Source: Wagnerdoeblera sp046292685 (lineage in GTDB: Bacteria > Pseudomonadota > Alphaproteobacteria > Rhodobacterales > Rhodobacteraceae). Taken from it: 64,000 nucleotides of DNA. The number at the start of each line of letters is the position of its first letter. Positions within the stretch are counted from its first letter, which is position 1. Positions 33,780 to 41,732 of this stretch are shown here, one piece after another. Made by a program: the position numbers and the translations under genes. Location of the stretch: assembly GCF_046292685.1 (NCBI RefSeq), contig NZ_JBKBQM010000005.1:30467-94466 (forward strand), in the 5' to 3' direction. Under the pieces are notes generated by a model, which was given only the letters and a program-made list of their open reading frames with translations, was not told the DNA's origin and did no database searches.

Positions 33780-34855
33780 GCAAGAAACGCCGCATCTTCG
33801 ACATGGACCTGCCCGAGGACGAGCCGCCGGCCCCCGCGCCGGAAACGCCCGTCCGCCGCGGCCCGATGGCCACCGCCATCGGCGAAAACGCCGAATCGCT
33901 GCGCCGCCGGCAAGAGCAGGAGGCCGCGATCCGGGCCGAGAACGATGCCCTGGCCCACGAATTCGTGCGGCTGAAAAAGCTGGGCCTGGTCACCGACCTG
34001 ATCCCGCTCGACAGCATTTCTACCAGCAAGCTGGTGCGCGACCGCTCGCGGCGGCTGGACCCGGAACTGGACGACCTGAAACAGTCGATCCGCGACCTTG
34101 GCCTGTCGAACCCGATCCGGGTGGAGCCACGCGAGGATGGCGGGTTCGAGCTGGTGCAGGGCTGGCGGCGGCTGTCGGCCTATCGTGCGCTGCACGCGGA
34201 AACCGGCGACGACCGCTATGCCCGCATCCCGGCCGGCATCATGGCGCGCGGCGAAACGCTGGAATCGCTCTACCGCCGGATGGTGGACGAAAACCTGGTG
34301 CGCAAGGATATTTCCTGGGCCGAAATGGCGCGGCTGGCGCGCAGCTATGCCGACGACCCCGATACCGGCTGCCCCGATCTGGACACGGCGGTGAACCGGC
34401 TGTTCGCTACCGCCTCGCCGCAAAAGCGCAGCTACATCCGCCGTTTCGCGGCGCTGATGCAGGCGCTGGAAAAGGTGCTGGAACACCCCGAGGCCATCCC
34501 TCGCGCCCTGGGGCTGGAGGTCGCCGCCCGGCTGGAGGCCGACCCGATGGCACAGGCGCGGCTGGCCCGCCTGCTGGCCGCCGCCCCCCGCCGCAGCGCC
34601 GAGAAAGAGCTGGAGATCCTGCGCGGCTTCGTTGCCGGGGCCGCGCCGGCCCCCGCGATTTCCCCGCGGGGAAATGCCCGCGGCCGCCCCGTCGGGCGAG
34701 GCAAGCAGGTGCTGCGCCTGCCGCTGAGCGAGGGCGAGGTGAAATGCACCGCCACCGCCGGCCGGCTGGAGCTGCAGACCGCGCGCGATTTTTCCACCGT
34801 CGGGCGCGACCGGCTGGAGGCCGCGATCGCCGCCTTTTTCGCCGCGCTGGATTGA
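33776..34855 (+). CDS. parB: Plasmid partition protein ParB
   Basis: The 359-residue protein has a ParB/RepB N-terminal domain starting around LIPLDSISTSKLVRDRSRR, with LDDLKQSIRDLGLSNPIRV and GFELVQGWRRLSAYRAL. The central part (RMVDENLVRKDISWAEMARLARSY) is the helix-turn-helix region. The variant box QGWRRLSA places it with plasmid rather than chromosomal ParB. Its gene contains the third palindrome at 34658-34675. It overlaps parA by four bases as ATGA. Confidence 0.92.
   Translation: MSKKRRIFDMDLPEDEPPAPAPETPVRRGPMATAIGENAESLRRRQEQEAAIRAENDALAHEFVRLKKLGLVTDLIPLDSISTSKLVRDRSRRLDPELDDLKQSIRDLGLSNPIRVEPREDGGFELVQGWRRLSAYRALHAETGDDRYARIPAGIMARGETLESLYRRMVDENLVRKDISWAEMARLARSYADDPDTGCPDLDTAVNRLFATASPQKRSYIRRFAALMQALEKVLEHPEAIPRALGLEVAARLEADPMAQARLARLLAAAPRRSAEKELEILRGFVAGAAPAPAISPRGNARGRPVGRGKQVLRLPLSEGEVKCTATAGRLELQTARDFSTVGRDRLEAAIAAFFAALD
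34658..34675. promoter_or_regulatory. Candidate parS site 3 (inside parB)
   Basis: The third identical copy of the 18-base palindrome lies near the 3' end of parB, in a proline/glycine/arginine-rich linker (AISPRGNARGRP). The linker looks non-conserved, so the codons may have been kept for the DNA site. Confidence 0.7.
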
Positions 34856-35031
34856 CCGGCGCGGCACTGGCCTCCCGGTCCTGCGCATTTTGATGCGATT
34901 TTGCGCGCCATCGTAGCGGCGCGCCATGTTTGAGCCATTTCCACGGCCTTCCCCGCCCTGCGTTCGCGTTCACGATTTCTTGGCATCTGCCGTGCCAGGA
35001 TGCCCCCCGTGCCGGATGCAAAGGGGCGGCG

Positions 35032-35649
35032 ATGATCGGGATCATCCAGAAGACGTTGACCGAATGCCTGCTTCAGGCCGGGGGCGAACCGTTGCGGCTT
35101 GCCGTGTTCCGCGAAGCCGGCGTGCCGCCCGACCGCGTGTTCCGCATGGACCAGAACTATGCCGATGAGGAGATGGGCCGCCTGCTGGCCGCCACCCAGC
35201 GCGTGACCGGCCTTGGCGCGGACGAGCTGCATGACCTGTTTTCCCGCACCTTCGTCGAGGTGGTGAAACAGGTGTTCCCGCAATTCATCTCGATGTCGGC
35301 CAATTCCGAGGAACTGGTGCGCATGCAGGCCAAGATCCACGCCCTGATCGGCGCCGGCATGCGCTCCAAGATCGAACGCGACACCACCGCCGACAAGTTC
35401 CACCTGGAAGATCACGGTCCCCACCATGTCGCGGTGCGCTACAGGTCGCAGTTGCAGCTGTGCGGGCTTTACAAAAGCCTGGTGTGCGCGATGGCGGCCG
35501 AATTCGGCGACGTTGTGGATATCGAGATGCTGCGCTGCCGCAAGGCCGGGGCCGAGGCCTGCGGTTTTGCGGTGCGCTGGCTGGCGATTGCCGGCCGGCC
35601 CACCGGCATGTCCCCCCGCCCGGCGACGCCGGCGCCGGCCGAGGGTTGA
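35032..35649 (+). CDS. H-NOX (heme NO/O2-binding)-like sensor protein, variant
   Basis: The 205-residue protein begins MIGIIQKTLTECLLQAGGEP and matches the H-NOX helical start. His103 in AKIHALIGAG sits where the proximal heme ligand lies in H-NOX proteins. The usual proline after it is absent, and the YxSxR heme-propionate motif reads Y137-R-S-Q-L141, so the arginine is missing. The segment LCGLYKSLVCAMAAEF matches the final helix. It is followed three bases later by a c-di-GMP protein, the classic partner of bacterial H-NOX. The ATG at 35032 follows AAGGGGCGGCG. Heme binding is a family-based inference and may be altered. Confidence 0.72.
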   Translation: MIGIIQKTLTECLLQAGGEPLRLAVFREAGVPPDRVFRMDQNYADEEMGRLLAATQRVTGLGADELHDLFSRTFVEVVKQVFPQFISMSANSEELVRMQAKIHALIGAGMRSKIERDTTADKFHLEDHGPHHVAVRYRSQLQLCGLYKSLVCAMAAEFGDVVDIEMLRCRKAGAEACGFAVRWLAIAGRPTGMSPRPATPAPAEG

Positions 35650-35652
35650 GGC

Positions 35653-37653
35653 ATGGCGGTGCGTCGCGCCCGGCCTGCCTTCCCGCAGGAACCCGCTGAC
35701 GAAAGCCGGCTGGATGCCGAGGTTGCCGCCGCGATGGCCGAGGCCCCGCCGGCGCGCCGGCTGTCGGAGCTGATGCGCCCGATGACCCCGACCGATGCGA
35801 TGGTGGCCTCCATCGGCGACCAGTTGTGCGCCATCGTCAAGGACAACTACGACATCACCGTTTCGGTCGATACCGACACCGACAACATCCACATCCAGAA
35901 ACTGACGCTGCTGATCAATTCGTTGCTGGAAAACGTGCGCCGCAACATCCGCGGGCTTTCGGCACTGGCCGACGACCTCGAATCCAAGGTGCGCGAACGC
36001 ACGCTGCGGCTGGATCTGGTGGTGCAAGGCGCGAATGACGGGGTCTGGATCTGGGACCTGGTGCGCGGCTCGGCCGAGTTTTCGCCGCGCTGGCGGCAGT
36101 TGCTGGGGCTGGAAACCGAAACCCTGGGCCAGATCGAGGATTGGCTCGGCCGTGTCCACCCCGACGATGTGCAACGCCTGCGCGCGGCGCTGCGGGCGCA
36201 TCTGCAAGGCACCAGCCAGTTCCTGCACGAGGATTACCGCATCCGCCATGCCGACGGCACCTGGCGCTGGATGTGGTGCCGCGGCAAATGCGCCCGCGAC
36301 GAAACCGGCCGCGCCACGCTGATGGCCGGCACGCAGACCGACGTGCACGACCTGCGCACCATCGATTCCGCCACCGGCCTGCCCAACGAGGCCACCATCC
36401 TGGCGCAGATCGAAACCCTGATCCGGGCCGGCGTGCCGTTTCGCGCGATGGTGCTGGGCGTGCCGCGCGTGGTGTCGATGAAGGAGGATCTGGGCACAGG
36501 CGAGATCGAGGCGCTGCGCGCCTCGATCGCCGAACGGTTGTCGGCGTGCCTGCCCTTCGGTGCCGATCTGGCGCGGCTGTCGGGCGATTTTTATGCCGCA
36601 TTGCTGCCGGCCGACCGCGTCGGTTCCTGCGATGTGGCCACCGTGGCCGAGGCGCTGGCCCGCGCCTTTGCCCGCCCGTTTCAGGCCGGCGGCCGCAGCA
36701 TCTGGCTGGAAGTCTGGGCTGGCGCCACCATGCCGGTCGAAGGCGCGGGCGTGACGACCTCGGACGTGATGCGTGACGCCTGGAGTTCCTATCGCATCGC
36801 GCGCACCGAGGGCCGGCCGATGAACCTTTTGTCGCCCGAACAGGCGGCGGCGGCGCGCGACCGGGCCCAGATGGGGCAAGAGGTGCGGGCCGCGCTGAAC
36901 AACGGCTGGTTCGTGCCGTATCTGCAACCCATCGTCGACATGCGCAGCGGCGTGACCCGCGGTTTCGAAACCCTGGTGCGGATGAACCACCCCAAGCTGG
37001 GGCTGGTGCCGCCCGGCCGCTTCATCCCTGTGGCCGAGGAAATCGGCGTGATGGGCGAGGTTTCGCAGCAGATGCTGCTGCGCGCGGTCGAGATTCTGGC
37101 CGGATGGGCCAGGTCCGACGGGCCGCAGCGCGACCTGTTCCTGTCGGTCAACCTCGATGCCGCGCGGGTCATGCAGCCGGCCTTCGTGCCCGAACTGGCC
37201 GATTTGCTGGCGCGCCAGCGGGTGAACCCGGCCAACCTGAAGATCGAGATCGTGGAAAGCTCGGTCATCGGCAATTTCGCCGCCGCCGCGCGCCAGATCG
37301 GGCGGTTGCGCGACCTGGGTGTGCGCGTGGCGCTGGACGATTTCGGCACCGGCTATTCGTCGCTGGAATATCTCAACCAGCTCAGTTTCGACCTCATCAA
37401 GATCGACCGCGCCTTTGTGGACGGGGTGCAGGCCGATACGCGCAAGCAGTCGATGGTGCGCATGATGTGCGTGTTGTCCGACCTTCTGGGGGCGGATGTC
37501 TGCGTCGAAGGGATCGAGGACGAGGCGCAGGCCGCTTTCGTGCGCGGGTTGAACGTGGCGTTTGGCCAAGGCTACCTGTTCGCGCGCCCCTTGCCGCTGG
37601 AGGCCGCGCTGGCGCATGCCGCGGCCTTGCCGGCAGGGCAGGGGGCAGGCTGA
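35653..37653 (+). CDS. PAS-GGDEF(degenerate)-EAL c-di-GMP phosphodiesterase
   Basis: The 666-residue protein has a coiled segment at ~75-120, a PAS domain at ~122-235 (FSPRWRQLLGLE), a GGDEF-like domain at ~236-400 and an EAL domain from ~405 to 660. The GGDEF signature is only SGDFY (310-314), so diguanylate cyclase activity is unlikely. The EAL motif is ETLVR (439-443). The key catalytic residues are present: SVNLDAAR, EIVES, ALDDFGTGYSSLEYL, KIDRAF, VEGIED and GQGYLF. A phosphodiesterase of c-di-GMP is likely. It follows the H-NOX-like gene by three bases, suggesting control by that sensor. Confidence 0.9.
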   Translation: MAVRRARPAFPQEPADESRLDAEVAAAMAEAPPARRLSELMRPMTPTDAMVASIGDQLCAIVKDNYDITVSVDTDTDNIHIQKLTLLINSLLENVRRNIRGLSALADDLESKVRERTLRLDLVVQGANDGVWIWDLVRGSAEFSPRWRQLLGLETETLGQIEDWLGRVHPDDVQRLRAALRAHLQGTSQFLHEDYRIRHADGTWRWMWCRGKCARDETGRATLMAGTQTDVHDLRTIDSATGLPNEATILAQIETLIRAGVPFRAMVLGVPRVVSMKEDLGTGEIEALRASIAERLSACLPFGADLARLSGDFYAALLPADRVGSCDVATVAEALARAFARPFQAGGRSIWLEVWAGATMPVEGAGVTTSDVMRDAWSSYRIARTEGRPMNLLSPEQAAAARDRAQMGQEVRAALNNGWFVPYLQPIVDMRSGVTRGFETLVRMNHPKLGLVPPGRFIPVAEEIGVMGEVSQQMLLRAVEILAGWARSDGPQRDLFLSVNLDAARVMQPAFVPELADLLARQRVNPANLKIEIVESSVIGNFAAAARQIGRLRDLGVRVALDDFGTGYSSLEYLNQLSFDLIKIDRAFVDGVQADTRKQSMVRMMCVLSDLLGADVCVEGIEDEAQAAFVRGLNVAFGQGYLFARPLPLEAALAHAAALPAGQGAG

Positions 37654-37660
37654 GCCGGGG

Positions 37661-38053
37661 TCAGACCGCCCCGGTCACCACCAGCACCACGAACCCGCCC
37701 GCCAGCACCAGCAACAGCCCCACGGCAAGCGAGCCCAGATCCTTGGCATCCTTGGCCATCTGCGACCATTCCGGCGACAGCCGGTCGGTCAGCACCTCGA
37801 TGGCGGTGTTCAGCGCCTCGACCGCCAGCACCAACGCCAGCAGCGCCGCGCCGACCAGCCAGTGCCAAAGCGCCGCCCCCGCCCACCAGAACGCCAGCGC
37901 TGCCAGCGCCGCGCCCAGAATCTCCAGCCGGGCGGCGGTTTCGGCCCAGAGCCGGCGGAACCCCGCCAGCGAATAGCCGGCCGCATCGATCACGTGCAGC
38001 AGGCCGCCGCGAGGCCGCACCACCTGGCGCGGCGACGATTCCGGTGTGCTCAT
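37661..38053 (-). CDS. dgkA: Diacylglycerol kinase (prokaryotic DgkA type)
   Basis: The 130-residue protein has three membrane helices and the DgkA signature ALNTAIEVLTDRLSPEW followed by KDAKDLGSLAVG. It phosphorylates diacylglycerol in the inner membrane. The ATG at 38053 overlaps the stop of eptA by one base (TGATG pattern on the minus strand). Its pairing with eptA makes sense: EptA releases diacylglycerol when it takes phosphoethanolamine from phosphatidylethanolamine. Confidence 0.92.
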   Translation of the reverse strand: MSTPESSPRQVVRPRGGLLHVIDAAGYSLAGFRRLWAETAARLEILGAALAALAFWWAGAALWHWLVGAALLALVLAVEALNTAIEVLTDRLSPEWSQMAKDAKDLGSLAVGLLLVLAGGFVVLVVTGAV

Positions 38054-39702
38054 CAGCCGGTCTCCGCCGTGCGGCACGCGGCCGTCAGGTCAAGGCCCGG
38101 GTCGCGCACCGAAGTTGTCACATCCAGCAAGCCTAGCACGCTGTGGAACAGGTTGTCATGGCTGGCCGGCGCCCGGGCGGCGGCTTGCAGGCAGGTGTCG
38201 TCCAGCGCCATCGTCTGCCGGAAGGCGGGCGAAAGCCACATCACGAAGGGCACCTTGGTCTGCACGTCGGGCGCCATGAAGCTGGGGGCGGCGTGCAGGT
38301 ACAGCCCGTCCTCGCCCAGCGATTCGCCGTGGTCGGACATGTAGATCATCGCCGGCACCACCCGGTCCGCCGCGGCCAGCATGTCGATGCTGCGCGACAG
38401 CACGTAATCGGTTTGCAGGATGGTGTTGTCGTAGGTGTTGACGATCTGTTCGACCGTGCAGGCCGAAAACTCCGAGGTCTTGCATTCGGGCTGATAGACT
38501 GCGCGTTCCTGTGGATAGCGCAGGTAATAGGCCGGGCCGTGGCTGCCGATCATGTGCAGCACCAGAACGGTGTTGCGGGTCATGGTGGCCATCGTCTGTT
38601 CGATCAGCGGCAGGAACACCTCGTCGGTGCATTCCACCTTGCAGGCCGCGGGGTCCAGCGTCGCATCCACCTGGGACCAGCCGGTGCGGGTGGCGATGCG
38701 CTGGTCGCCGGTGTTGTTGTCGTGCCACTGCACATCCATGCCGGTGCGGGCCAGCACGTCGAGCAGGTTTTCCTGCCCGAGGAAGGCCGCGCGCGAATAG
38801 TCGGCCTGCGGCAGGGCCGAGAACATGCAAGGCAGCGACACGGCGGTAGAGGTGCCGCAGGCCCGGGTATCGGCAAAGTTGATGACCCCGCGTTCGCGCA
38901 GGCCCGGCGTGGTGTCGCGGGCATAGCCGTTCAGGCCGAAGTTCTGCGCCCGGGCGGTTTCACCGGCCCAGATCACCAGCAGCACGGGCTTTTGCGCCGC
39001 CGCAAGCCGCGGGCCGGGGCGGGCATCGGTGCCGATGGGGCGCACGACCGTATCGGCGGTGCGCCACTGTTCCTTGCCGTATTTCGCCAGTGCGGCAATG
39101 GTGGCGCCGGGCTGGTAGGTGGCGGTCAGTTCGGATTGCGCGCGGATCGCGGCCGAAAACGCCTTGAATTGCGAGAACAGCGCCCCCGCCAGCAGCGCAA
39201 AGGCCAGGGCCACGCCCAGCGGCCAGCGCCAGAGCTGGTGCCAGGGGCCCAGCCGCTGCACCCGCGGCCAGAACACCAGCGCGGCGGGCAAGGCGCCCGT
39301 CAGGCCGATCTGCCAGATGCTGCCCGAGGTGACCAGGTGCCGCGATTCGGCAAAGGTGGTCTGGAACACGTTGCGCACCATCTCGCGGTCGATCACCACG
39401 CCGAAGTTGCGTTCGTAATATTGCGCCCCCGCCGCCATCAGGATCAGAAGCGCCGCCACCGGCTTTTGCAGCCGCCAGGGGCCGAAGAATTCCAGCGTCA
39501 GCACCGTCAGCGCCCAGAAGGCCAGCCCGAACACCGCCATCTGCAAGGGCGAATCGTCGAACACCCGTGCGACATGGCCCCAGAACCCGAGGTTGAGCAC
39601 AAGCATGATGTAGGTGGCGACGATCAGCGTCAGCGTCGTCTGGCGCAGGACCGGGCGGGTCAGGCGCAGGGGAGTGGCGGGTCGGTTCAGGGCTTCGGTC
39701 AT
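38053..39702 (-). CDS. eptA: Lipid A phosphoethanolamine transferase
   Basis: The 549-residue protein has five N-terminal membrane helices and a periplasmic alkaline-phosphatase-like domain. The latter contains ACGTSTAVSLPCMFS, whose threonine is the catalytic nucleophile, and YMSDHGESLGEDGLYLHA with metal ligands. WAGETARAQNFGLNGY is another EptA hallmark. It adds phosphoethanolamine to lipid A, reducing negative charge. The start ATG at 39702 fits the first helix. It is divergent from the two-component regulator 132 bases away. Confidence 0.95.
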   Translation of the reverse strand: MTEALNRPATPLRLTRPVLRQTTLTLIVATYIMLVLNLGFWGHVARVFDDSPLQMAVFGLAFWALTVLTLEFFGPWRLQKPVAALLILMAAGAQYYERNFGVVIDREMVRNVFQTTFAESRHLVTSGSIWQIGLTGALPAALVFWPRVQRLGPWHQLWRWPLGVALAFALLAGALFSQFKAFSAAIRAQSELTATYQPGATIAALAKYGKEQWRTADTVVRPIGTDARPGPRLAAAQKPVLLVIWAGETARAQNFGLNGYARDTTPGLRERGVINFADTRACGTSTAVSLPCMFSALPQADYSRAAFLGQENLLDVLARTGMDVQWHDNNTGDQRIATRTGWSQVDATLDPAACKVECTDEVFLPLIEQTMATMTRNTVLVLHMIGSHGPAYYLRYPQERAVYQPECKTSEFSACTVEQIVNTYDNTILQTDYVLSRSIDMLAAADRVVPAMIYMSDHGESLGEDGLYLHAAPSFMAPDVQTKVPFVMWLSPAFRQTMALDDTCLQAAARAPASHDNLFHSVLGLLDVTTSVRDPGLDLTAACRTAETG

Positions 39703-39834
39703 GGTCTTCTTGCGGTCGTTTCGGGCGTTGGTGCCGCGGCTGCCTTGACCTGCCCAGCTTGCGCCAGGCTTACAGCGGCGAGGCTCGCGCAAATTTTCCG
39801 TCGCCCCGGGGCGGGCGGGGCGCTATGCAGGGGC
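39703..39834. promoter_or_regulatory. Divergent promoter region between eptA and the response regulator
   Basis: These 132 bases separate eptA (minus) from the regulator gene (plus). A TTGACC hexamer near 39751 is the only core promoter-like element seen, and its -10 partner is weak. Any regulator binding repeats are not clear by eye. Confidence 0.4.
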
Positions 39835-40488
39835 ATGAGGTTGCTGTTCGTCGAAGATAACCCCGAGCTTGCCCAGTCGGCCCTTCGCTTTCTGCAGGCC
39901 GAAGGGCACGTCGTGGATCATGCCCCCGATGCCGCCACTGCGCGGGCGGCGCGCGACGTGGCGGAGTATGCCTGCGTGGTGCTGGATCTGGGCCTGCCCG
40001 ACGGCAGCGGCCTGTCGGTGCTGCGCGGCTGGCGCGCGGCGGGGGACCGCACGCCGGTCATCATCGCCACTGCGCGCGAACAGATCAGCGACCGCATTGC
40101 CGGGCTGGACGCGGGCGCCGACGATTACGTGCTCAAGCCTTACGACCTGCACGAACTGGCCGCGCGCATCCGCGCCCATGCGCGGCGCGGGCAGGGGGCA
40201 CCGGAGGCGCGGTTGCAGGTGGCCGGGCTGGAGGTGGACCGCGCGGCGGCGCGGCTGTGGCGCGACGGGGCCGAGGTGCGGCTGACCGCGCGGGAATGGG
40301 CGCTGTTCGATGCGCTGCTGGGCGCGCGCGGCCGCGTGCTGTCGAAAGCCGCGCTGGAGGAAGCCTTGTCGAGCTTCGATGCCGCCATCGAAGGCAATGC
40401 GGTCGAGGTCTATGTCTCGCGCCTGCGCCAGAAGCTGGGCGCCAGCGTCATCGAGACGCGCCGCGGCCTGGGCTATGTGCTGCCATGA
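39835..40488 (+). CDS. OmpR/PmrA-type response regulator
   Basis: The 217-residue protein has a receiver domain with acidic pocket VEDNPE (E7, D8) and phosphoacceptor D51 in VVLDLGLPDG. K101-region is seen in YVLKPYDLHEL. A winged-helix DNA-binding domain from ~125 ends with VEVYVSRLRQKLG and RRGLGYVL. Divergence from eptA suggests it controls lipid A modification, as PmrA does. The stop overlaps the kinase start as ATGA. Confidence 0.93.
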   Translation: MRLLFVEDNPELAQSALRFLQAEGHVVDHAPDAATARAARDVAEYACVVLDLGLPDGSGLSVLRGWRAAGDRTPVIIATAREQISDRIAGLDAGADDYVLKPYDLHELAARIRAHARRGQGAPEARLQVAGLEVDRAAARLWRDGAEVRLTAREWALFDALLGARGRVLSKAALEEALSSFDAAIEGNAVEVYVSRLRQKLGASVIETRRGLGYVLP

Positions 40489-41732
40489 CCGCCGCCGCCC
40501 GGCCCTGGTCGCTGCGTCGCCGGCTGGCGGGTCGGGTGCTGGGGCTGGTGGTCGGCGCCTGGCTGGCGACGATCGCGCTGTCGATGGTGCTGCTGGACTA
40601 CGAGTTGAACGAGATGTTCGACGAGGAACTGCAGGCGCTGGTCGAAACCACGGTGCTGTTTCTGGATGCGGCCGAAGGAAACGTGTTTCCGCGCAATCTG
40701 GGCGTGGAAACCCGCGACGGCGAGCGCATCCTGCGCGTGGTGCCCGAAGGCGGCGTGGTGCCGCCCGCACCCTGGCCGCCGCTGACGCAGGACGGGTTTC
40801 ACGACGTGGCCGGCTGGCGCATCCTGCGCCGCAGCGCCGAGCGCGCGGTGATCGAGGCGGCCCACGCCCGCAGCTGGCGCCGCGAGGAAATGCTGGAGGC
40901 GGCTTCGGCCTTTCTGGTGCTGGCCTTGCCGCTGATTGCGGGCTTGCTGTGGGGCCTGCGCCGGACCACGGCCGAAACGGTGGCGCCGGTGCAGGCGCTG
41001 GCCCAGGCGGTGGCGGCGCGGCGGCCCGACGACCTGTCGCCCGTGGCGGTGGGCGACCTGCCGGCCGAGCTGCAACCGCTGGCGCTGGCCTTCGGCGGCT
41101 ATCTGGGCCGGATCGGCAACATGCGCGAGGCCGAGCGCGATTTCGTGGCCAATGCCGCGCACGAGCTGCGCACGCCCTTGGCCACCATCCGCGCGCGGCT
41201 GGAGCTTTCGGCCGACCCCGACGCGGCGGCGGCGGTCGGGCTGGTCGATGCGCTGGCGCGGCGGGTGGAACGGTTGTTGCAGCTGGCGCGGTCCGAGGCC
41301 GGGGTGGGCATCGGGCGCGGGCCGGCGGACCTGCTGCGCATCCTGCGCCTGCTGATCGATGAATTGCGCCCCGTCTGCCGCCACCCGATCCGGTTCGACG
41401 ACAGCGACCTGGAAAGCCTGATGGTCGCGGCCGACCCCGACGCGCTGGCGATCCTGCTGCGCAACCTGCTGGAAAACGCCGCCGAACACGGCACCGGCGA
41501 CATCCGCATCCGCCTGACCCCGGATGCCCGGCTGAGCATCGAGAACCCGGCCGCCGACCCTGTGCTGGCCGAGGGCCGCTTTGCCAATGGCAGCGGGTCG
41601 GGCGGCATGGGGCTGGGCCTGTCGATCGTGCAGGCGCTGGCCCGCGCGATGGGGGTCGCGGTGGCGCAGCGGGTCGCCCCGGGGCAGGTGCGGTTCGACC
41701 TGGCCTTCGTGCCGGCCGCGGCGGCGGCCTAG
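40485..41732 (+). CDS. Sensor histidine kinase (PmrB/QseC-like)
   Basis: The 415-residue membrane kinase has two helices (~13-36 and 141-158) around a ~100-residue periplasmic domain. A HAMP-like linker follows, then the H-box ANAAHELRTPLATIR with H226, and an ATPase domain with NLLENAAEHG and GGMGLGLSIVQALA. It would phosphorylate the regulator encoded just upstream. The sensing domain has several acidic residues (DYELNEMFDEELQ), which in PmrB bind metals, but this is only suggestive. Confidence 0.92.
   Translation: MTAAARPWSLRRRLAGRVLGLVVGAWLATIALSMVLLDYELNEMFDEELQALVETTVLFLDAAEGNVFPRNLGVETRDGERILRVVPEGGVVPPAPWPPLTQDGFHDVAGWRILRRSAERAVIEAAHARSWRREEMLEAASAFLVLALPLIAGLLWGLRRTTAETVAPVQALAQAVAARRPDDLSPVAVGDLPAELQPLALAFGGYLGRIGNMREAERDFVANAAHELRTPLATIRARLELSADPDAAAAVGLVDALARRVERLLQLARSEAGVGIGRGPADLLRILRLLIDELRPVCRHPIRFDDSDLESLMVAADPDALAILLRNLLENAAEHGTGDIRIRLTPDARLSIENPAADPVLAEGRFANGSGSGGMGLGLSIVQALARAMGVAVAQRVAPGQVRFDLAFVPAAAAA

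Noticed and set aside
32372..34675. The three palindromes as a CRISPR-like or transposon repeat
   Set aside because: Spacing is over 1 kb, they are perfect palindromes of 18 bases and two are within conserved partition genes; parS is the better reading.
34930..35031. An upstream start for the H-NOX-like gene at 34930
   Set aside because: The extra 34 residues do not resemble the family, whose proteins begin at the M-x-G-x-I motif found at 35032.
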